Part shown: one piece after another, positions 23,691 to 35,932 of the stretch
How positions within the stretch are numbered: position 1 is the stretch's first letter
Layout: the number at the start of each line of letters is the position of its first letter
DNA from: Artocarpus heterophyllus
Lineage: Eukaryota > Streptophyta > Magnoliopsida > Rosales > Moraceae
Length of the DNA: 64,000 bases
Assembly: GCA_025403435.1 (NCBI GenBank)
Contig: CM046330.1
Coordinates: 16,266,239 to 16,330,238, forward strand
Direction: 5' to 3'
Program-made: the position numbers and the translations under genes
The notes under the pieces: model-generated
What the model was told of the DNA's origin: nothing
Databases searched by the model: none
Seen by the model: only the letters and a program-made list of their open reading frames with translations

Positions 23691-23765
23691 ATGTCAAATT
23701 TATATTTTGAAAAATAATTTGATTTAAAATTTGTAAATTATAATGCGTACTCATTTTTCAACAAC

Positions 23766-23778
23766 TGGTATCAGAGCC
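23766..23778 (+). other. Primer-binding site of the copia element
   Basis: TGGTATCAGAGCC lies two bases after the LTR end and is followed by ATGG. It is the standard tRNA-Met-type primer-binding site of plant copia elements. Confidence 0.88.
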
Positions 23779-25411
23779 ATGGTTTTTACATAAATTTATA
23801 CGTTTGTGACTATGCTATATATATAAATTATATGATCTTGATCTCTCCTATGATTGAATTTAATTTTTTAGAGAGTTGACACTCTAGAGTTTCTATATGT
23901 TTATTTGTTCTCATGAGATTATATGGCGAATGTTTATTAATTAATATGGTTGATTAAATTATTAGTTAATTATTTGTTAATTAATTAATTTTTGCTCGTT
24001 ATGGTTCTTTAGAGGTTAGAATATGTATTTAGGTTTTTTATGTAATTAGATGGCGGTCTATCATTACTGTCTAGGAATTATTATTTAATTTTAAATTTGT
24101 AAAAATTTTATAATTAAATAACCAATCCGAGTAAAGATGGATGTAGAAGACGGATGATAGCAATTCCATAATTTTTCTTGAGTCTCTAAATTTTTATCTT
24201 TTTGAATTGTTAAGAAAATAATAAGATTGAAAAGCAGCGTAAAAACTGATTTTCTGAAAAACCTGAATTTAGCTCGGTTAGTAGGTCGAACCCTCAGGTT
24301 TGGCATGCCGATGGTTATTGACCGGTACGCCAAACTTCCAGTTCGACAGGCCGTCCACATAGCAGGATTCAGCTAGCTCTAGCAGTAGGCTGAACAATCA
24401 AGTTCGGTAGGCTGATGGGTTATGACCGGCTGGTCGATCACACAGATCGGCAAGCCTGCAGAGAGTTATGTGTTATCATAAAAGGTGCATTTTTTGGTGT
24501 ACTTTTGATTTTATTTGTGAGACAATTATGAGAAGCATGAAATTTTGTGATGACAGAAAAAATGAAGTACTTGCTCTATGTGGAGTTAAAGACTTAAAAG
24601 ATGGATTCTACATGAAGATTGATACAACTTGAAGATATAAGGATGAAGATCGATAATATATTTTGACTGAGCTCTTGTAATCTTTAATTTCTTTTCTCTA
24701 TGGTGGCATTATAATTTTACGTTTGTTTTTTATTATTTTGCTTGTGGCTTTACTTGTATGCATTATAATATGATTCGTCATGTATGTTGATAATATGTCA
24801 TATAAAACAGGGAGTGCCGCTCATTAAAAATTGTTCATGCATGTTTTAAATTAAAACCTTTGTTTCAAAAGATTGAGTGAGAGAAGGTTTTCGAAGAGAT
24901 GACCTACGGCCTCCTTCGTTGGTCCATAAGTAGCACATGGTGGTCTTAACCCCTAGGAAGGAATTTTATCATGTAACGGGTTAGATCTCTAAAAAGATAA
25001 TTTATTTTAGCATGATCTATCGTTGTACACCCTTAAGTCGCAATTATAGATCATGCATAAAATTGTTAAAACGATAGTTATACACTCAAGTTAATTTTAT
25101 TATTAACCTCCCCTAGGAGCTCTGTTAATAAACTTAATGTCTAAAGAAAATGATTATTAATACATGCTGGATTAGACGGGTCTTGGATGGCTTATATTAA
25201 TAAGAGGGGATCCATATTCCTAATTGAATTTTACAAGTCCCTCCTTCGCAGCTTGTTGAATTTTGAGTTAGGAATTATCGTTGTAAGGTTATTATTTTTT
25301 CAAGGTTTTGACACATAAAAATAATTGCTTGTTTACTTGATTATGTTATCTTACTAAAGTGTTATGGAATGTTTGCTTATATTTGTTATATGTTCTTTAT
25401 TGTAGATTAAA
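23779..25411 (+). other. Copia leader region, non-coding
   Basis: A long untranslated leader lies between the primer-binding site and the decayed gag. Its part at about 24290-24470 again carries diverged CGGCATGCCG/CGGCAAGCC-type motifs, like those in the LTRs. It ends with an intron-acceptor-like TTATTGTAG just before the gag ATG at 25412. No open frame of note. Confidence 0.5.
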
Positions 25412-25800
25412 ATGCCTAAAAACGTTTTATCTTCGATACTTGATAAAAACCCATTAGCTTGTGAGAATTATAATGATTGAAAAAGGAACCTGGAGATCAT
25501 CTTTTCCTTTGAGAAACTGAAATTTATGCTCACAACACCGTGTCCTCCTGAACCTACAAGGGAATCCACTAATGAGCAGATCCGAGCACATAATTGTTAG
25601 AAAGATGCTAATGATCAGGCCCATTGTTATGTTATGGCTAGCATGAATAACATGTTGCAGGCTTAATATAAAGATTATGAGACTTACAACACCGTGTCCT
25701 CCCGAACCTACTAGGGAATAACATGTTGCAGGCTTAATATAAAGATTATGAGATTGCAAAGCAGATCATGGATAATCTTAAAGACATATTTGAAGGCCAA
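25412..25800 (+). pseudogene. Copia gag fragment, decayed
   Basis: The start MPKNVLSSILDKNPLACENY and later MASMNNMLQ and QIMDNLKDIFEGQ are typical of the Gag (UBN2-type) start of plant copia polyproteins. Stops occur where family members normally have Trp (after NYND and again after AHNC), plus another after MLQA. A stretch of about 70 bases around 25680-25755 repeats upstream sequence: ACAACACCGTGTCCTCC occurs at about 25531 and 25686, and AATAACATGTTGCAGGC occurs at about 25645 and 25717. The rest of pol is missing downstream. The element is dead. Confidence 0.75.
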
Positions 25801-27717
25801 GCCATAATAAACCAGCAAATGGCACTTCACAAAAGAGGTGTTTTTCGAATTGACCCATTAATTAACCCTTGGAGTGGGGGGTCTGGAAGGGGTGAAATTG
25901 ATATGATAGGCTTGTAATTTTGTACTTGAAGGCTGGGCTTTGAGGTCAGAGTACAAGTTTCACATGCAGAATACGAAATCGTAATGGACTGTCAAGTACA
26001 AAACATGTAGCCAAAAAAAACGTTACTTAGAAGCTGGGTACGGAGTAATTCAGATAAAAATCAAAGGATAACAAATATTTCAACACATATGTGAAAAAGG
26101 CAAGCTTTATTTCTAAAAGGACATAAAAATACAAAATGGTGAACCCAAAAATCCTGTAACATATGCTACTTCATCTGTTTTCATTTACAATTCATGTTTT
26201 TTTATTAGGACATTTGCGCATGGTAGATGTAATTAATGTATGATATATTGAAAAACAGGTGAGGTAAGCGGTGATAAATATGGCGTAATACAATTGTGTT
26301 AGGTTTGTTTTTATGAATTTACTATTTCGAATGGGACTTCCATGAACTGTTTCACGTCAGTTTCAACCATCGTCATCTATTTGGTAATTATTGAAGGACT
26401 GCGGACAAGAAACTTCATCAGAGAAAAGATACGACGACAAGTGTAACGTGAAGTTTGAAAAGAAGCACCAACATTAAAGGTACGTGTCTGACTTTTTCAA
26501 CCTCGTTTTCTCGGAGTCCAAAACGTGGACATTGACATTTTATACGAATAAAAACTCTTAAAATATGAAAAAAAAATTATTAATGTTGTAGTTTTTGTTA
26601 TATTACATATATTTATTTATGTTATATTTTTTTTTATTTCATTAATATATATAATTTTTAAAATTTTAAAATATTTTTTTAATACGAAAAAAATAAAATT
26701 TTTTTAAAAAATTTGATACATAAAAAAAGAAGGATCCAAATGACATAAGATTTTAACTTTTTTTTTTTTTTAATAATCAATAATGACTAGTTTTACTATA
26801 ATTTTAGTTTTATGATTATTTAATAACCAGAATGACTAAAATATCTTTAATTTTATAATTATTTGCCAATTTTTTGTTGAAATTTTAATAGAATGACTAA
26901 TTTTATTAACAGTTTATATTTCAAAAGAAACAGATGCTACGTTTTAAAGTCTAATGATAAAATATTACAAATGTTATAATTTGTAGGAATTTTTTTTTAA
27001 TTATGACATTTGCGTTTAGTAAATTTAATTTATAATTTAAGATATTTTGAAAAACAGGTGAGGTAAGCGGTGATAAATATAGTGTAATACATAGATTTGT
27101 TTAAGTGTTTCACGGCGTTTTCAACCCTTGAATTTGCGTTCCATCTATTTATTAGTAATTGAAGGATTGCTGACAGGCAAAGAAACTTCGTCACAGAAAA
27201 GACGTTCAAGGTGCGTGTCTGACATTTTGTACATTAAAGGCGCGCGTCTGAGTTTTTGCACCTCCAATTGTGTGAGCCCAAAAGCGTAATCACAAGTTTG
27301 GAAAAACAGACACCTTCGTTGAAGGTACGGTTCTGACTATTTGTACCTCGTATTGTGTGAGAACAAAACGTGGACATTGAGATGGCCAATTTCCATACGT
27401 AATGATAAGCTTCAATTATGGACAAAAAGGTCGTCACAGGTATTGTCTAACTTCAGACGTAAAAAGTGAAATGTTGGTATCCCTCTACCAGGTTCAATAT
27501 ATATATATAATGGGCAAATACGAAGTTCAACAAATACATATGCAGACTCTTGACAAATTATAAAGTTCAGACGTGGCTTTTTTAATTAACATGTTCTAGA
27601 AGATTATCAATTTGGCCATCCTATTTGAATTGGCACGTTTGGAATACGGTGTGAATGGGCATGAAATATTTAATAATGCAAGAATAAATGGCAATGAATC
27701 ATTAGATGAACATTGCT
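25801..27717. other. Region with diverged direct repeats, no gene seen
   Basis: A block at about 26208-26540 recurs in diverged form at about 27003-27245. The best-conserved core (26248-26281 and 27048-27081) is identical for more than 30 bases around GAAAAACAGGTGAGGTAAGC. A shorter unit beginning AAGGTACGTGTCTGAC and ending AACGTGGACATTGA recurs three or four times (26476-26538, 27209, 27236, 27321-27382). The AT-rich stretch 26540-27000 holds nothing I recognise. Confidence 0.5.
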
Positions 27718-28185
27718 CTAGTATATTCCAGGCTCACATTTTTCCATCTTGCATGCTTTGGTCAAAATGTAAAATAAAAAGTTAAAGCAAAGCAAAAAAA
27801 GAAGAAACAACTTAAAGCCATTCAGTTTTTTTTTTTTTTTTCTGAATTTGCTCCGTTTTCTCACAAATTGAACGGAAAAAATAATCATCTGCTCTACGAG
27901 GAGGTCCTTGAATGCTGCACACATGTATTTCATTGTAAAAATACCATAGACGTACGCATTGGATTGCGATGGAATTGCATCTTCGTAGATGATATCAAAG
28001 TTACGAAGGGACAGACGTTGGACACTAGAGACTTCTATTGCTCCCCCGGCGCTATCAGAATAGCACAATTGCTCGCTATTGCTTCTACCATCAGCACTCA
28101 TTTCAACTTGTTGTTCCAACTTGTTGAAAATTTGGTTTTCCCGAGTCAGGATAGCTAGATCTCTAGAACTAAAAATCAAGACCAA
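27718..28185 (-). CDS. Unrecognised open frame, possibly a gene fragment
   Basis: An open frame of up to 155 aa. The part from 27950 to 28158 has balanced, protein-like composition (for example SVQRLSLRNFDIIYEDAIPS), unlike chance AT-rich frames. A splice-acceptor-like TTTTTAG lies just upstream of that part at about 28170 on the minus strand. The C-terminal part is Lys/Phe/Leu-rich and probably not coding. Two smaller open stretches on the same strand (28303-28509 and 28524-28733) could be further upstream exons. I recognise no family. The Tat/Athila element to its right may have cut off the 5' part. Confidence 0.25.
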   Translation of the reverse strand: MVLIFSSRDLAILTRENQIFNKLEQQVEMSADGRSNSEQLCYSDSAGGAIEVSSVQRLSLRNFDIIYEDAIPSQSNAYVYGIFTMKYMCAAFKDLLVEQMIIFSVQFVRKRSKFRKKKKKLNGFKLFLLFLLCFNFLFYILTKACKMEKCEPGIY

Positions 28186-28937
28186 AATGAGACAAGTACA
28201 TATTCTTAGGTGTCTATAGTGTAAATAAACCTATAATTTAATTGCAAATGGGAGAATTTCTTCTTTGAAAATAGATACTTCATGGTTGCTGAAATTTCAT
28301 CATTAGAGAAGTTGACTGCACAAACCCCATGAACTTCTATTTGATAATTGATAAATGAAAAGACTAGCTAGATAAATCTTGATCTTTATTTTTGTTAATA
28401 AAAAAAGTACTAATCTTGAATTATTTGTACTTTTATCAGTAAAGTAAACAGGCCTTGTTGTAAGCACTTGGTAAAACATTAACATCTTACAAATTTCTGA
28501 CAATGACACAGGAATTAAACTCGTTAAAATTGGAGGGATGCATTGATTTCTACTTCTGAAATATAATTTATGCGGAAATTTTCTTTCTTTGAAAATAGAA
28601 TAAAGTCTAAAACTACATCTTTTTCATCTATAAACAAGGTATCTGTTTGAAATCCTTGTTTGAAATGTACCTCAGAATTGTCAAATCTCATCCGTCCCTT
28701 GAATGCAACCATTGATTGTCTCTTACAGGACATAAATAATGTGCCAAATCTGTATCAAGATCACGAGAAAATGTACACGGCACACGACTCTGCTTTTTTC
28801 TTTTTTCTTTTTTCCCTACCAGACATTTTTTCCAATTGCGCTGTAGAAAAGGCTTATTTCTGTTTAAATGAGAACTTATGTATGAGTTTTCATAGTTTAT
28901 AATCGAGTATTTTTGCCTTCTCAAAAGTGCATGCTCT
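28186..28937. other. Spacer between the unknown fragment and a Tat/Athila LTR
   Basis: It holds two short minus-strand open stretches (28303-28509 and 28524-28733) that may belong to the unknown gene fragment to the left. Nothing else is recognisable. Confidence 0.3.
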
Positions 28938-30884
28938 AATTAAAATGGTGAAGCTTTAAGAATACCTTATATGTTTTGTAACTAATATAGAATTTTGACT
29001 TTAAATAAATAATTATCTAAAGCATTTAATTTATTCTATCTTTTCCCATTAATTGCAAACATATTTACTATTTATACAAGTCAACTTCAAGCGACAATAT
29101 AGTAGGCTATACTGCAGCGAGGTTTTTCCTATAAAAGTAGCAAAATAATTATCTCTTAATAGTGATTTAGTGTACTAATTATGAAAATCATAATGTTGTT
29201 ACTACAATTATAATTAACATAATTTTGAGATAAAAAGATACTAACAAATTAATGTTATTATATTTAAATAAAATAAATTTTTGCATTAATACTGGTAGAA
29301 CCTCATCTTATTAAATAGTTTAAGAATACACTATGTCATTCTCTGTCGACAACAAATCAAGAGTTACTAAAATTTTACTATGCCAGTTCATGTTAATAAT
29401 GCAGCAAAAACTCAATGTAATAAACAAGCATGATTTCAATATTATTAATATTAATTATGCAACATAATTAAATTACATAAAAAAAGCATAACTAAATTTA
29501 TGCAATAATTGGGCAGCATAACAACATTAATAATTATTATTAAAAACAATAAAAATATAATTTATTCCATAAAAATATAAGCATTACAAAAAAGATATAG
29601 AGTTAAAATACATACCAAAGTACTATACATAGAAGATCATCTCTCTGCCTCACCAGATTCTCTACATTAATTTAGACATTATTTTAATAATCAAAGTGGG
29701 GTAAGGGGAGTACCCTAACAATGTCTCCTCCCAAAAGGGGGTATTGATGAGTTTAAGACTCGGCAGAAGAAAGGAAGACAGAAGAAGGGGGAAGTTCCTC
29801 CCACAGATGGTGTGAATGAAAATGAGGGCATGGGGTATATTTATGGTGGTTTTTTTTTTATCATTCACCATTTATTATTATTATTTTGTTTATTTTGTTT
29901 TTATTTTTTCTTTTCTTTTTTTTTTTATTCAACCATCCCTCTCATGAGAATCAACTGAGTTGATTTGATTATAATTTTTTTTTATTTTCTTTCTCTACAT
30001 TTCAGCGGTCTTTACTGTGCTTATTTTACATCGTAATATGGTGCGATGCGCACAAGGGATGGACACTTCACGGCCTTCAGATCACTGACTATAGACTAAA
30101 GAAATGGCACAGATTGAGTCCACACGATAAAAAGGTAAATGAATTCCTCTCAACTGCTGGATCGATCAAAACCCGTTGATCTAACGGCTATAAAGGCGAG
30201 AGCATGTGAGAACTACAACACGGAATCCAACGTGAGGGACAGTAAGCTCTAGGTGAACGGCCTGGATTGATTTGGCGGCGCGATCCAATGGCCCAAAGGC
30301 TACCACGTGTCCTTCTTTTAGAATTTTGAATTTCTTTTTCATTTCTTATGCATTTGAAGTTCCTTTTTGCCCTTTTGGTGCTGTTTTGCTCCATATTTCC
30401 TCTAGATTTTAAATCTAAAATTAACAAACACACTAAAAAAAATTATTTTACAAAAAAATATTTATTAAAAATATTTATTTTAAAATAAAACGCCTAAAAT
30501 AATTACAAACTTCTAAAATTATAGTCTATTTTGGTTTTACACAAATATGATTTTTAAGACTTAGAAATATTTTTAAAAATTACAAAACTAAAAACACACT
30601 ACAAAATATATTAAGACTCAAAATAAAATTACTACACATTATTTTTATGGTTTAATCATTTACAAACTAAATACATATTTAACATACCGAAATGACTCTA
30701 AAAATTACCAAAAATATTATTAAACATAAAAAATATCAAAAACATATTTTTAAATATATTCACACACTAAGACATAAATGTATTAATTAACACAAAAATG
30801 CTATTAATTATAGGATTCAACGAGAAATAAAAGCATAAATAAATGATTTAATCCTTAGAAAATGTACATTTTTACTGTCTTATC
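28938..30884 (-). mobile_element. 3' LTR of minus-strand Tat/Athila-lineage element, end truncated
   Basis: It matches 46953-47715 and 49630-50236 in the same orientation. On the minus strand it starts TGATAAGACAG at 30884, next to a purine-rich TTGGAGGTC. The LTR end that should lie left of 28938 (equivalent to 46771-46952) is missing. A TATA-like CATAAATATACCCC occurs on the minus strand near 29838-29851, upstream of a CT-rich stretch. Its central GC-richer block (about 30030-30310) resembles the corresponding blocks of the other Tat-type LTRs in the window. Confidence 0.7.
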
Positions 30885-31098
30885 AGACCTCCAACTAGCT
30901 TATTACTAGTTCATAGTAATTAAAGCGATAAATTTTGAAATGATTTATAGAATATTCACAAAATGCAAATCATTTAACTATAATTTGACTCTCCTAACTA
31001 AATAGACTAACAAAACAAAAATTTCATTTGAACAATTTATATGTTATTTATAAGTCAGACTTAGTGCAAAATGGGATAATAAATAATTATGAAGTTTC

Positions 31099-32919
31099 TA
31101 TTGGAAAACAATATGCAGCGAAATTTTAAAAAAATTTAAATTAGAGTCTTTTTTCTCAAAACACAAGTTTGACATGCTAAGTATGTAAATTAATGACAGA
31201 TCTTACATACCTCTTTCTTAGATTGAAGGTGCATAAAGATTGTGAAGAGAAAAAGGTTCCAGAAAAGTCTCAACCAACTGGTCTTCTTTGCTATTCTCTA
31301 TCTACGATCGGACTGCGGGTGGTCGCACATCGTACAGCCTTCCTTTTGTGACTCTCCTTCCAACCACTTAAGAAAAGCAAGAACTAAGGTTCCAAATGTT
31401 GAAAAACAGCTCTATGAAAAATGCATCAAAAATATGTAACCTGATTACCATAGGTTCAACATGCCGCTCTAGGAGATCGGCCTACCGAACCAGCTCCATC
31501 AGCCTGCTAAACTAAGCACATCGGCCTGCCAAACTATCTACACTGGCCTGTCAAACTCGGCCATCGGCTTGCCAACCAAGTGATAATCTAAATATCTCAT
31601 AATATCTTATTTTTGTGCAAAAATCTTAGATAAAGCCTTAGTTTTAATTCAAACAATCCAATAAAGAAGTTATCTGATTAAAACAGTCATATATAGATAA
31701 TCCCATATCAAATAAAATATTATCCAAATAATTCAACATGTTTATCTTGAATTAATTCACAAGATTAATTCAACCAATAAACTAATATAAATTATTAAAT
31801 CCACTCTTATGTTGGAAAAACATATGTCACCAATATGTAGGAAAAACATGCCTTATCATTGCAGGATTTATTATGAGCTAGCAAGGGGATCCGATGGATA
31901 TATATAGATCAAGCTCCTATAATTATAAAATAACATATCCTAAATATATATTTTATAATTATAAACTATAACACTACTCCACCAAAGCTTAGAACTGCAC
32001 TCTTGAACTATATAAAATTACAAAGCTCCAATAAGCTTATTGTCCATAATATATCATAAATATGTAACATCCCCATAGGATATTTATAATCAGCTTAAGA
32101 ATAAATTTCATTTTAGCTTTCCGATTACTTTTATCTTTTGTTCTCTTATCTCACTATTGGAATACTTACTATTCATAAATAGTATACCATTTGGTTACAA
32201 CTAGCTATCCGAATGGTTGAAGCTTCAGTCTTCCAATTACAGGATAATGCCTATAAGAAAATATCGTTAACTCTACAAAAGAGTTATAGATTTTATATCT
32301 ATGAATAACGAGTCTACATCATTTAAAAATCATGTCTCCAACATATCGGTATACATACCATCATCCAATCAGAAAGTCACCCTTTAGTATATCAAAAGAC
32401 AAAAGTCAAGAATACAGGCCCATTATTCATTTCAGGATTAAGACATAACACATATAATTGTCTAAATTGAATTATTTTAAGTAAATAAAATTATTAATCA
32501 AATCAATTCAACTTTTTTTGTCCCAATCTAATATATCATCACCTATGATAATATACCAATATTTCTACTCATGGAGTCCCACTCCAATGAGCAAGACAAG
32601 TCATCTCCTATTAGGGATATAGACAACATAATAATCTTAACATGAATAAAGTGCCCAACTTTATCCTCTCGATTACGGATCTTATCATTTAGCTATCACC
32701 TTTTAAGATTTGTGTCTTCTGCACAATCTGTCTATCATATACATGATCTTAAAGGTTTAAACTAATAGTCTTAGACTTTTGTTTGTTTATCATGCATTAA
32801 ACATAAATGAACATAAAAATGACAACATTTGTTATATGAATAATAAATAGACTCTTTATTAATTAAATATCTCCAAAAACTTATTATATCATTTAATCTT
32901 CAAGGCACCTAGTCTAGCA
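31099..32919 (-). mobile_element. Solo copia LTR
   Basis: 1821 bp, flanked by a perfect 5-bp target duplication GTTTC (31094-31098 and 32920-32924). On the minus strand it starts TGCTAGACT and ends TTCCAATA. It aligns along its length with the split copia LTR beginning at 9723 but is clearly diverged. It carries its own diverged cluster of CGGCCTGCC/CGGCCTACCG motifs at about 31455-31580. It is the product of LTR-LTR recombination and serves as an uninterrupted reference for the split LTR. Confidence 0.85.
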
Positions 32920-34713
32920 GTTTCATCAAAAACTAAGAACAAAATTCTTATGATATTTTGATTCAAATCACTCTTGCAGGCATTAAACTCTTCATATTTA
33001 TTTATTTAGAATTAAGAGCAGAAACTTAAGACAACAATATATACAAATATTAAACATACTTTACAACTATAGATAGTACAATGTTTGGCTCCCTTAAACT
33101 TTCTCCATAACCTATTTAGCGAGCTTTACGTCAGTAACTCTCAGACTAGTTGGTCTAAGGAACTAGGTGTTGAAGCACCCCTTAAACTTGCTTACTTGAG
33201 TTAAAGAGGCTATGAAACCAAACTCATCCAATATTATTTATTATGTCACATAATTACACACTTTCTTTATCATTAACATTTCTTTTTATTTCTCTTAATT
33301 AATTAGTTAATTAATTTTGAAATGTTACTGCCTTTAATTGTTCATTTTTTCAAATTTACAAAACTCAAATATTTATAGTTTTGGCTTACTACCACAATGA
33401 AGCATTACACTGTGTGTGTGTGAAAAGAATGGCTTACAAATACTTTGAACATATGCATAAAAATGCTAAATAAGACTGAAGTTTTGAGAGTCCATAAAAT
33501 TAGATAATTCACAAAGTAGAAAAATGATATTATATTAATATCAAATTCAAAAATCAAAACAAAATAATAACATATTAACTACTAAAAAACTAATATTTAC
33601 AAAACACTTTTTTTAGATTTTCTTTTTAATTTTATGACTCATAAAAACAAAAAAATTTTCCCAAACACATAACATCTGGAGTAAAAATTTAAAAAAGGGG
33701 CAAAAATGAAAACAATATTGAAGCACAACCTTCTCCTTCCAACCTAAATTGTACACTGTCCCCAATGAATAAAAAAAATAGTGAAAGTAGCAAAAATATT
33801 AACTGAATCAACACAGTTGTAGCGATGATCTGTAGAAAACTTAACAAACAAAACTAGAAACTAACAAAATGCATAACAATATATTACAAACTGAGTCTTT
33901 TAAAGTCAGGTTCCAATGACTTTATTTTTTGTTTGAAAATTAAAAATTACTTTTTAAATTCTTCAAAACGCATTTCAAGAGGCTACAAGTTTAGTATATT
34001 TACTAACCACAATGAATATACCCCCCTTAATCTCGACCATTTTAAATGAACTATGAAATAATTTAATTTTAAAGATTTTTCAAAGAAAAATTAAAACGCA
34101 AAATGAAAACATATTTTTTTTATTGAAAATTTATTTGAAAATTCAAACAAATTGCCTTTACAAAATCAAACCCATTAGAATGTATCTTGAGAGGAAATTG
34201 AAAATAGCTTAACTCCGTAACTTAGCTATTCTAAACAAATTTAATTTATGGCCTTCATTTTAATTTTTTTGAATAAATTTCAAAATTTTTTATTTTTTTA
34301 AAAAATCAAAATAGTACATAACAACACACAAAAATATATTAAAAAATCGATTATAGATAAGGGAAGGTAAAGATAATACTTTGAAAGCATTTTTCTATCG
34401 TTTGATGCTTTGAATTTAACAAATCTTTTTTCCAACTTCACTTCTGGTGGGTAGTTATCAAAGAGTGGCTTCCTCCCATAGTAAGTGTAGAAGGACACCA
34501 CATATGCGTTTTGTGTAAACATGCCCTCAAGATTAGCAAAATTTGAAATATTCAAACTTGTGAAACATGGACTCATTTTACATTCTTGGTAAGTCTACAA
34601 AACAATGTTAGAGGTCGTGAAGGAGGTGATGGCCACATAAGATCTTAGTAAGCATGGTCTTTGATGAACTCTTGTGGCAACTAAAGTTGAGAACCTAGGA
34701 CCAAGAGTGATGA

Positions 34714-34959
34714 TTATTCCTCTTCTACAACTAAGTCTTCTTTCTCTTCCTTACATTCCTCACCTAATAGTTGTTTCTTAAAATAGGTGGGTTCCAAATA
34801 TTTTTCTACGGTTAGGTTTACTGTTTCTTTCTCACCTAAAGAATCTTCTTTAAACAATTCAATAGTTTGCTCAATTGACTCAACAAGTTCCTCTAAGTGA
34901 CAATTTTGTTCTAAGGTATCTTTGGCAAGAATGGTTTCATGTTGTTCAACCTTTGACAT
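34714..34959 (-). pseudogene. Acidic open fragment in Tat/Athila gag region
   Basis: 81 aa, rich in Glu and Lys, starting MSKVEQHETILAKDTLEQNC and ending in an acidic tail. It lies in the gag region of the decayed Tat/Athila element. Acidic linker segments are common after gag in this lineage. It is probably a surviving piece of the polyprotein and not a separate gene. Confidence 0.4.
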
Positions 34960-35049
34960 TTATTAACACAAAAAATTTTCAAACCAATCTAAGTCTATAT
35001 TTTTCATGGTTTCCATGTTTTTTTCTAAGGTTTCTTCTAATTTTTTTCA

Positions 35050-35440
35050 AGGTTTCTTCCATATTCAGCCTATTTGGTTCACTATATGTCTCTTACAGTT
35101 CAAAATTTGACTCCAAAATTTCGGTTGAGTGTTATGCTAAGGTTCTAAAAAATTTGAATTCTTCTTCTAAATTAAGTTGTTCCCAGAACTATTCAATCTC
35201 TAAGAATCATACTCGGCCATATATTTTATCATGAAATAGGCTTCGTCAATGGTTTGTTGGTAAAAAGTGGTGGATCCATTTTCTCTCTCTACCTAATTTT
35301 TAGTTTCAGGACTTAACCTATTTATGAAAACTTCTCAGTTATTCCTTAGAAATACCATGGTGAGGGTATTTATCTAGCAAGTCTTTATATCTCTACCAAG
35401 CACTATAAAATGGTTCCAAGTGTTTTTGAGAAAAACTTGT
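35050..35440 (-). pseudogene. Tat/Athila-type gag remnant
   Basis: Read on the minus strand, with several stops, it yields pieces such as LEPFYSAW, RYKDLLDKYPHHGIS and LRSFHK. These match the Gag pattern of Athila/Tat elements (ESLYEAWERFKDLLRRCPHHG-like). At least five stops interrupt about 120 codons. Tekay element B is inserted upstream of it (plus-strand right side). Confidence 0.65.
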
Positions 35441-35932
35441 AACAAAAACACTTGGAACAAATGTCAATGAATTTCCTAAAACATTTTTTTATTATTTTGA
35501 AATTTTTTAATTTTTTTAATTTTGAATTTTTTTGAGGAAAAACTTTCAAGCTAAATAATGCTAAATTAATCGAATTCCTAGATTGTTAGGGGTCACACCA
35601 GACACACTTAGAATTCTCAACTTTGCTAAGCAAGGGTTTTAGCCTTGTGGTCGTGGGAACAAGTCCTAAGGGTGGGCTTTCTTGACAAAATCCAAAAATT
35701 TTGTGATTATCCAAACTAGCAAAACAAAAAACAAGATGCTAAGTTTTTTTTTTTTTTTTATCCAAAATGAATAAAGTAGTGAGTGAAAAGCATCTACCCC
35801 TTTTTAATTTTTACTTTTTTAGAATATTTTGGATTTTTTAAAAAATTTTTAATTTTTGAATAATAAACACACTAATTAAATACATGCAAATAATTAAAAT
35901 AATATTTATGAAGGGTAAGAATAGATCACTTC

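Larger units (their letters stand above)
9723..23763 (+). mobile_element. Copia-type LTR split by two nested insertions
   Basis: The LTR starts TGTTAGAC and ends TTTTCAACA, followed two bases later by a tRNA-Met-type primer-binding site. Its own sequence lies at 9723-11592, 22304-22314 and 23699-23763, about 1.95 kb in all. The gaps are Tekay element A and a hAT-like element, each flanked by target duplications. The solo LTR at 31099-32919 aligns with the rejoined LTR along its whole length, which confirms both junctions. The five bases before the LTR are GATCG, the expected target duplication, but a downstream partner LTR with GATCG is not seen. The element is therefore truncated 3' of its gag. 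Confidence 0.8.
30885..35932 (-). mobile_element. Internal region of the minus-strand Tat/Athila element (decayed)
   Basis: This lies between the 3' LTR and the insertion site of Tekay element B and is itself interrupted by a solo copia LTR (31099-32919). A minus-strand GGGGACAGTGTACAATTTAG phrase near 33755 is typical of the post-pol region of Tat/Athila elements. Most of pol is missing. The part before Tekay B is a decayed gag. The other side of Tekay B continues with the primer-binding site at 46741 and the 5' LTR. Confidence 0.65.

Noticed and set aside
24091..24360. 89-aa minus-strand open frame in the copia leader
   Set aside because: It spans the GC-rich motif cluster and AT-rich leader and has no similarity I recognise.
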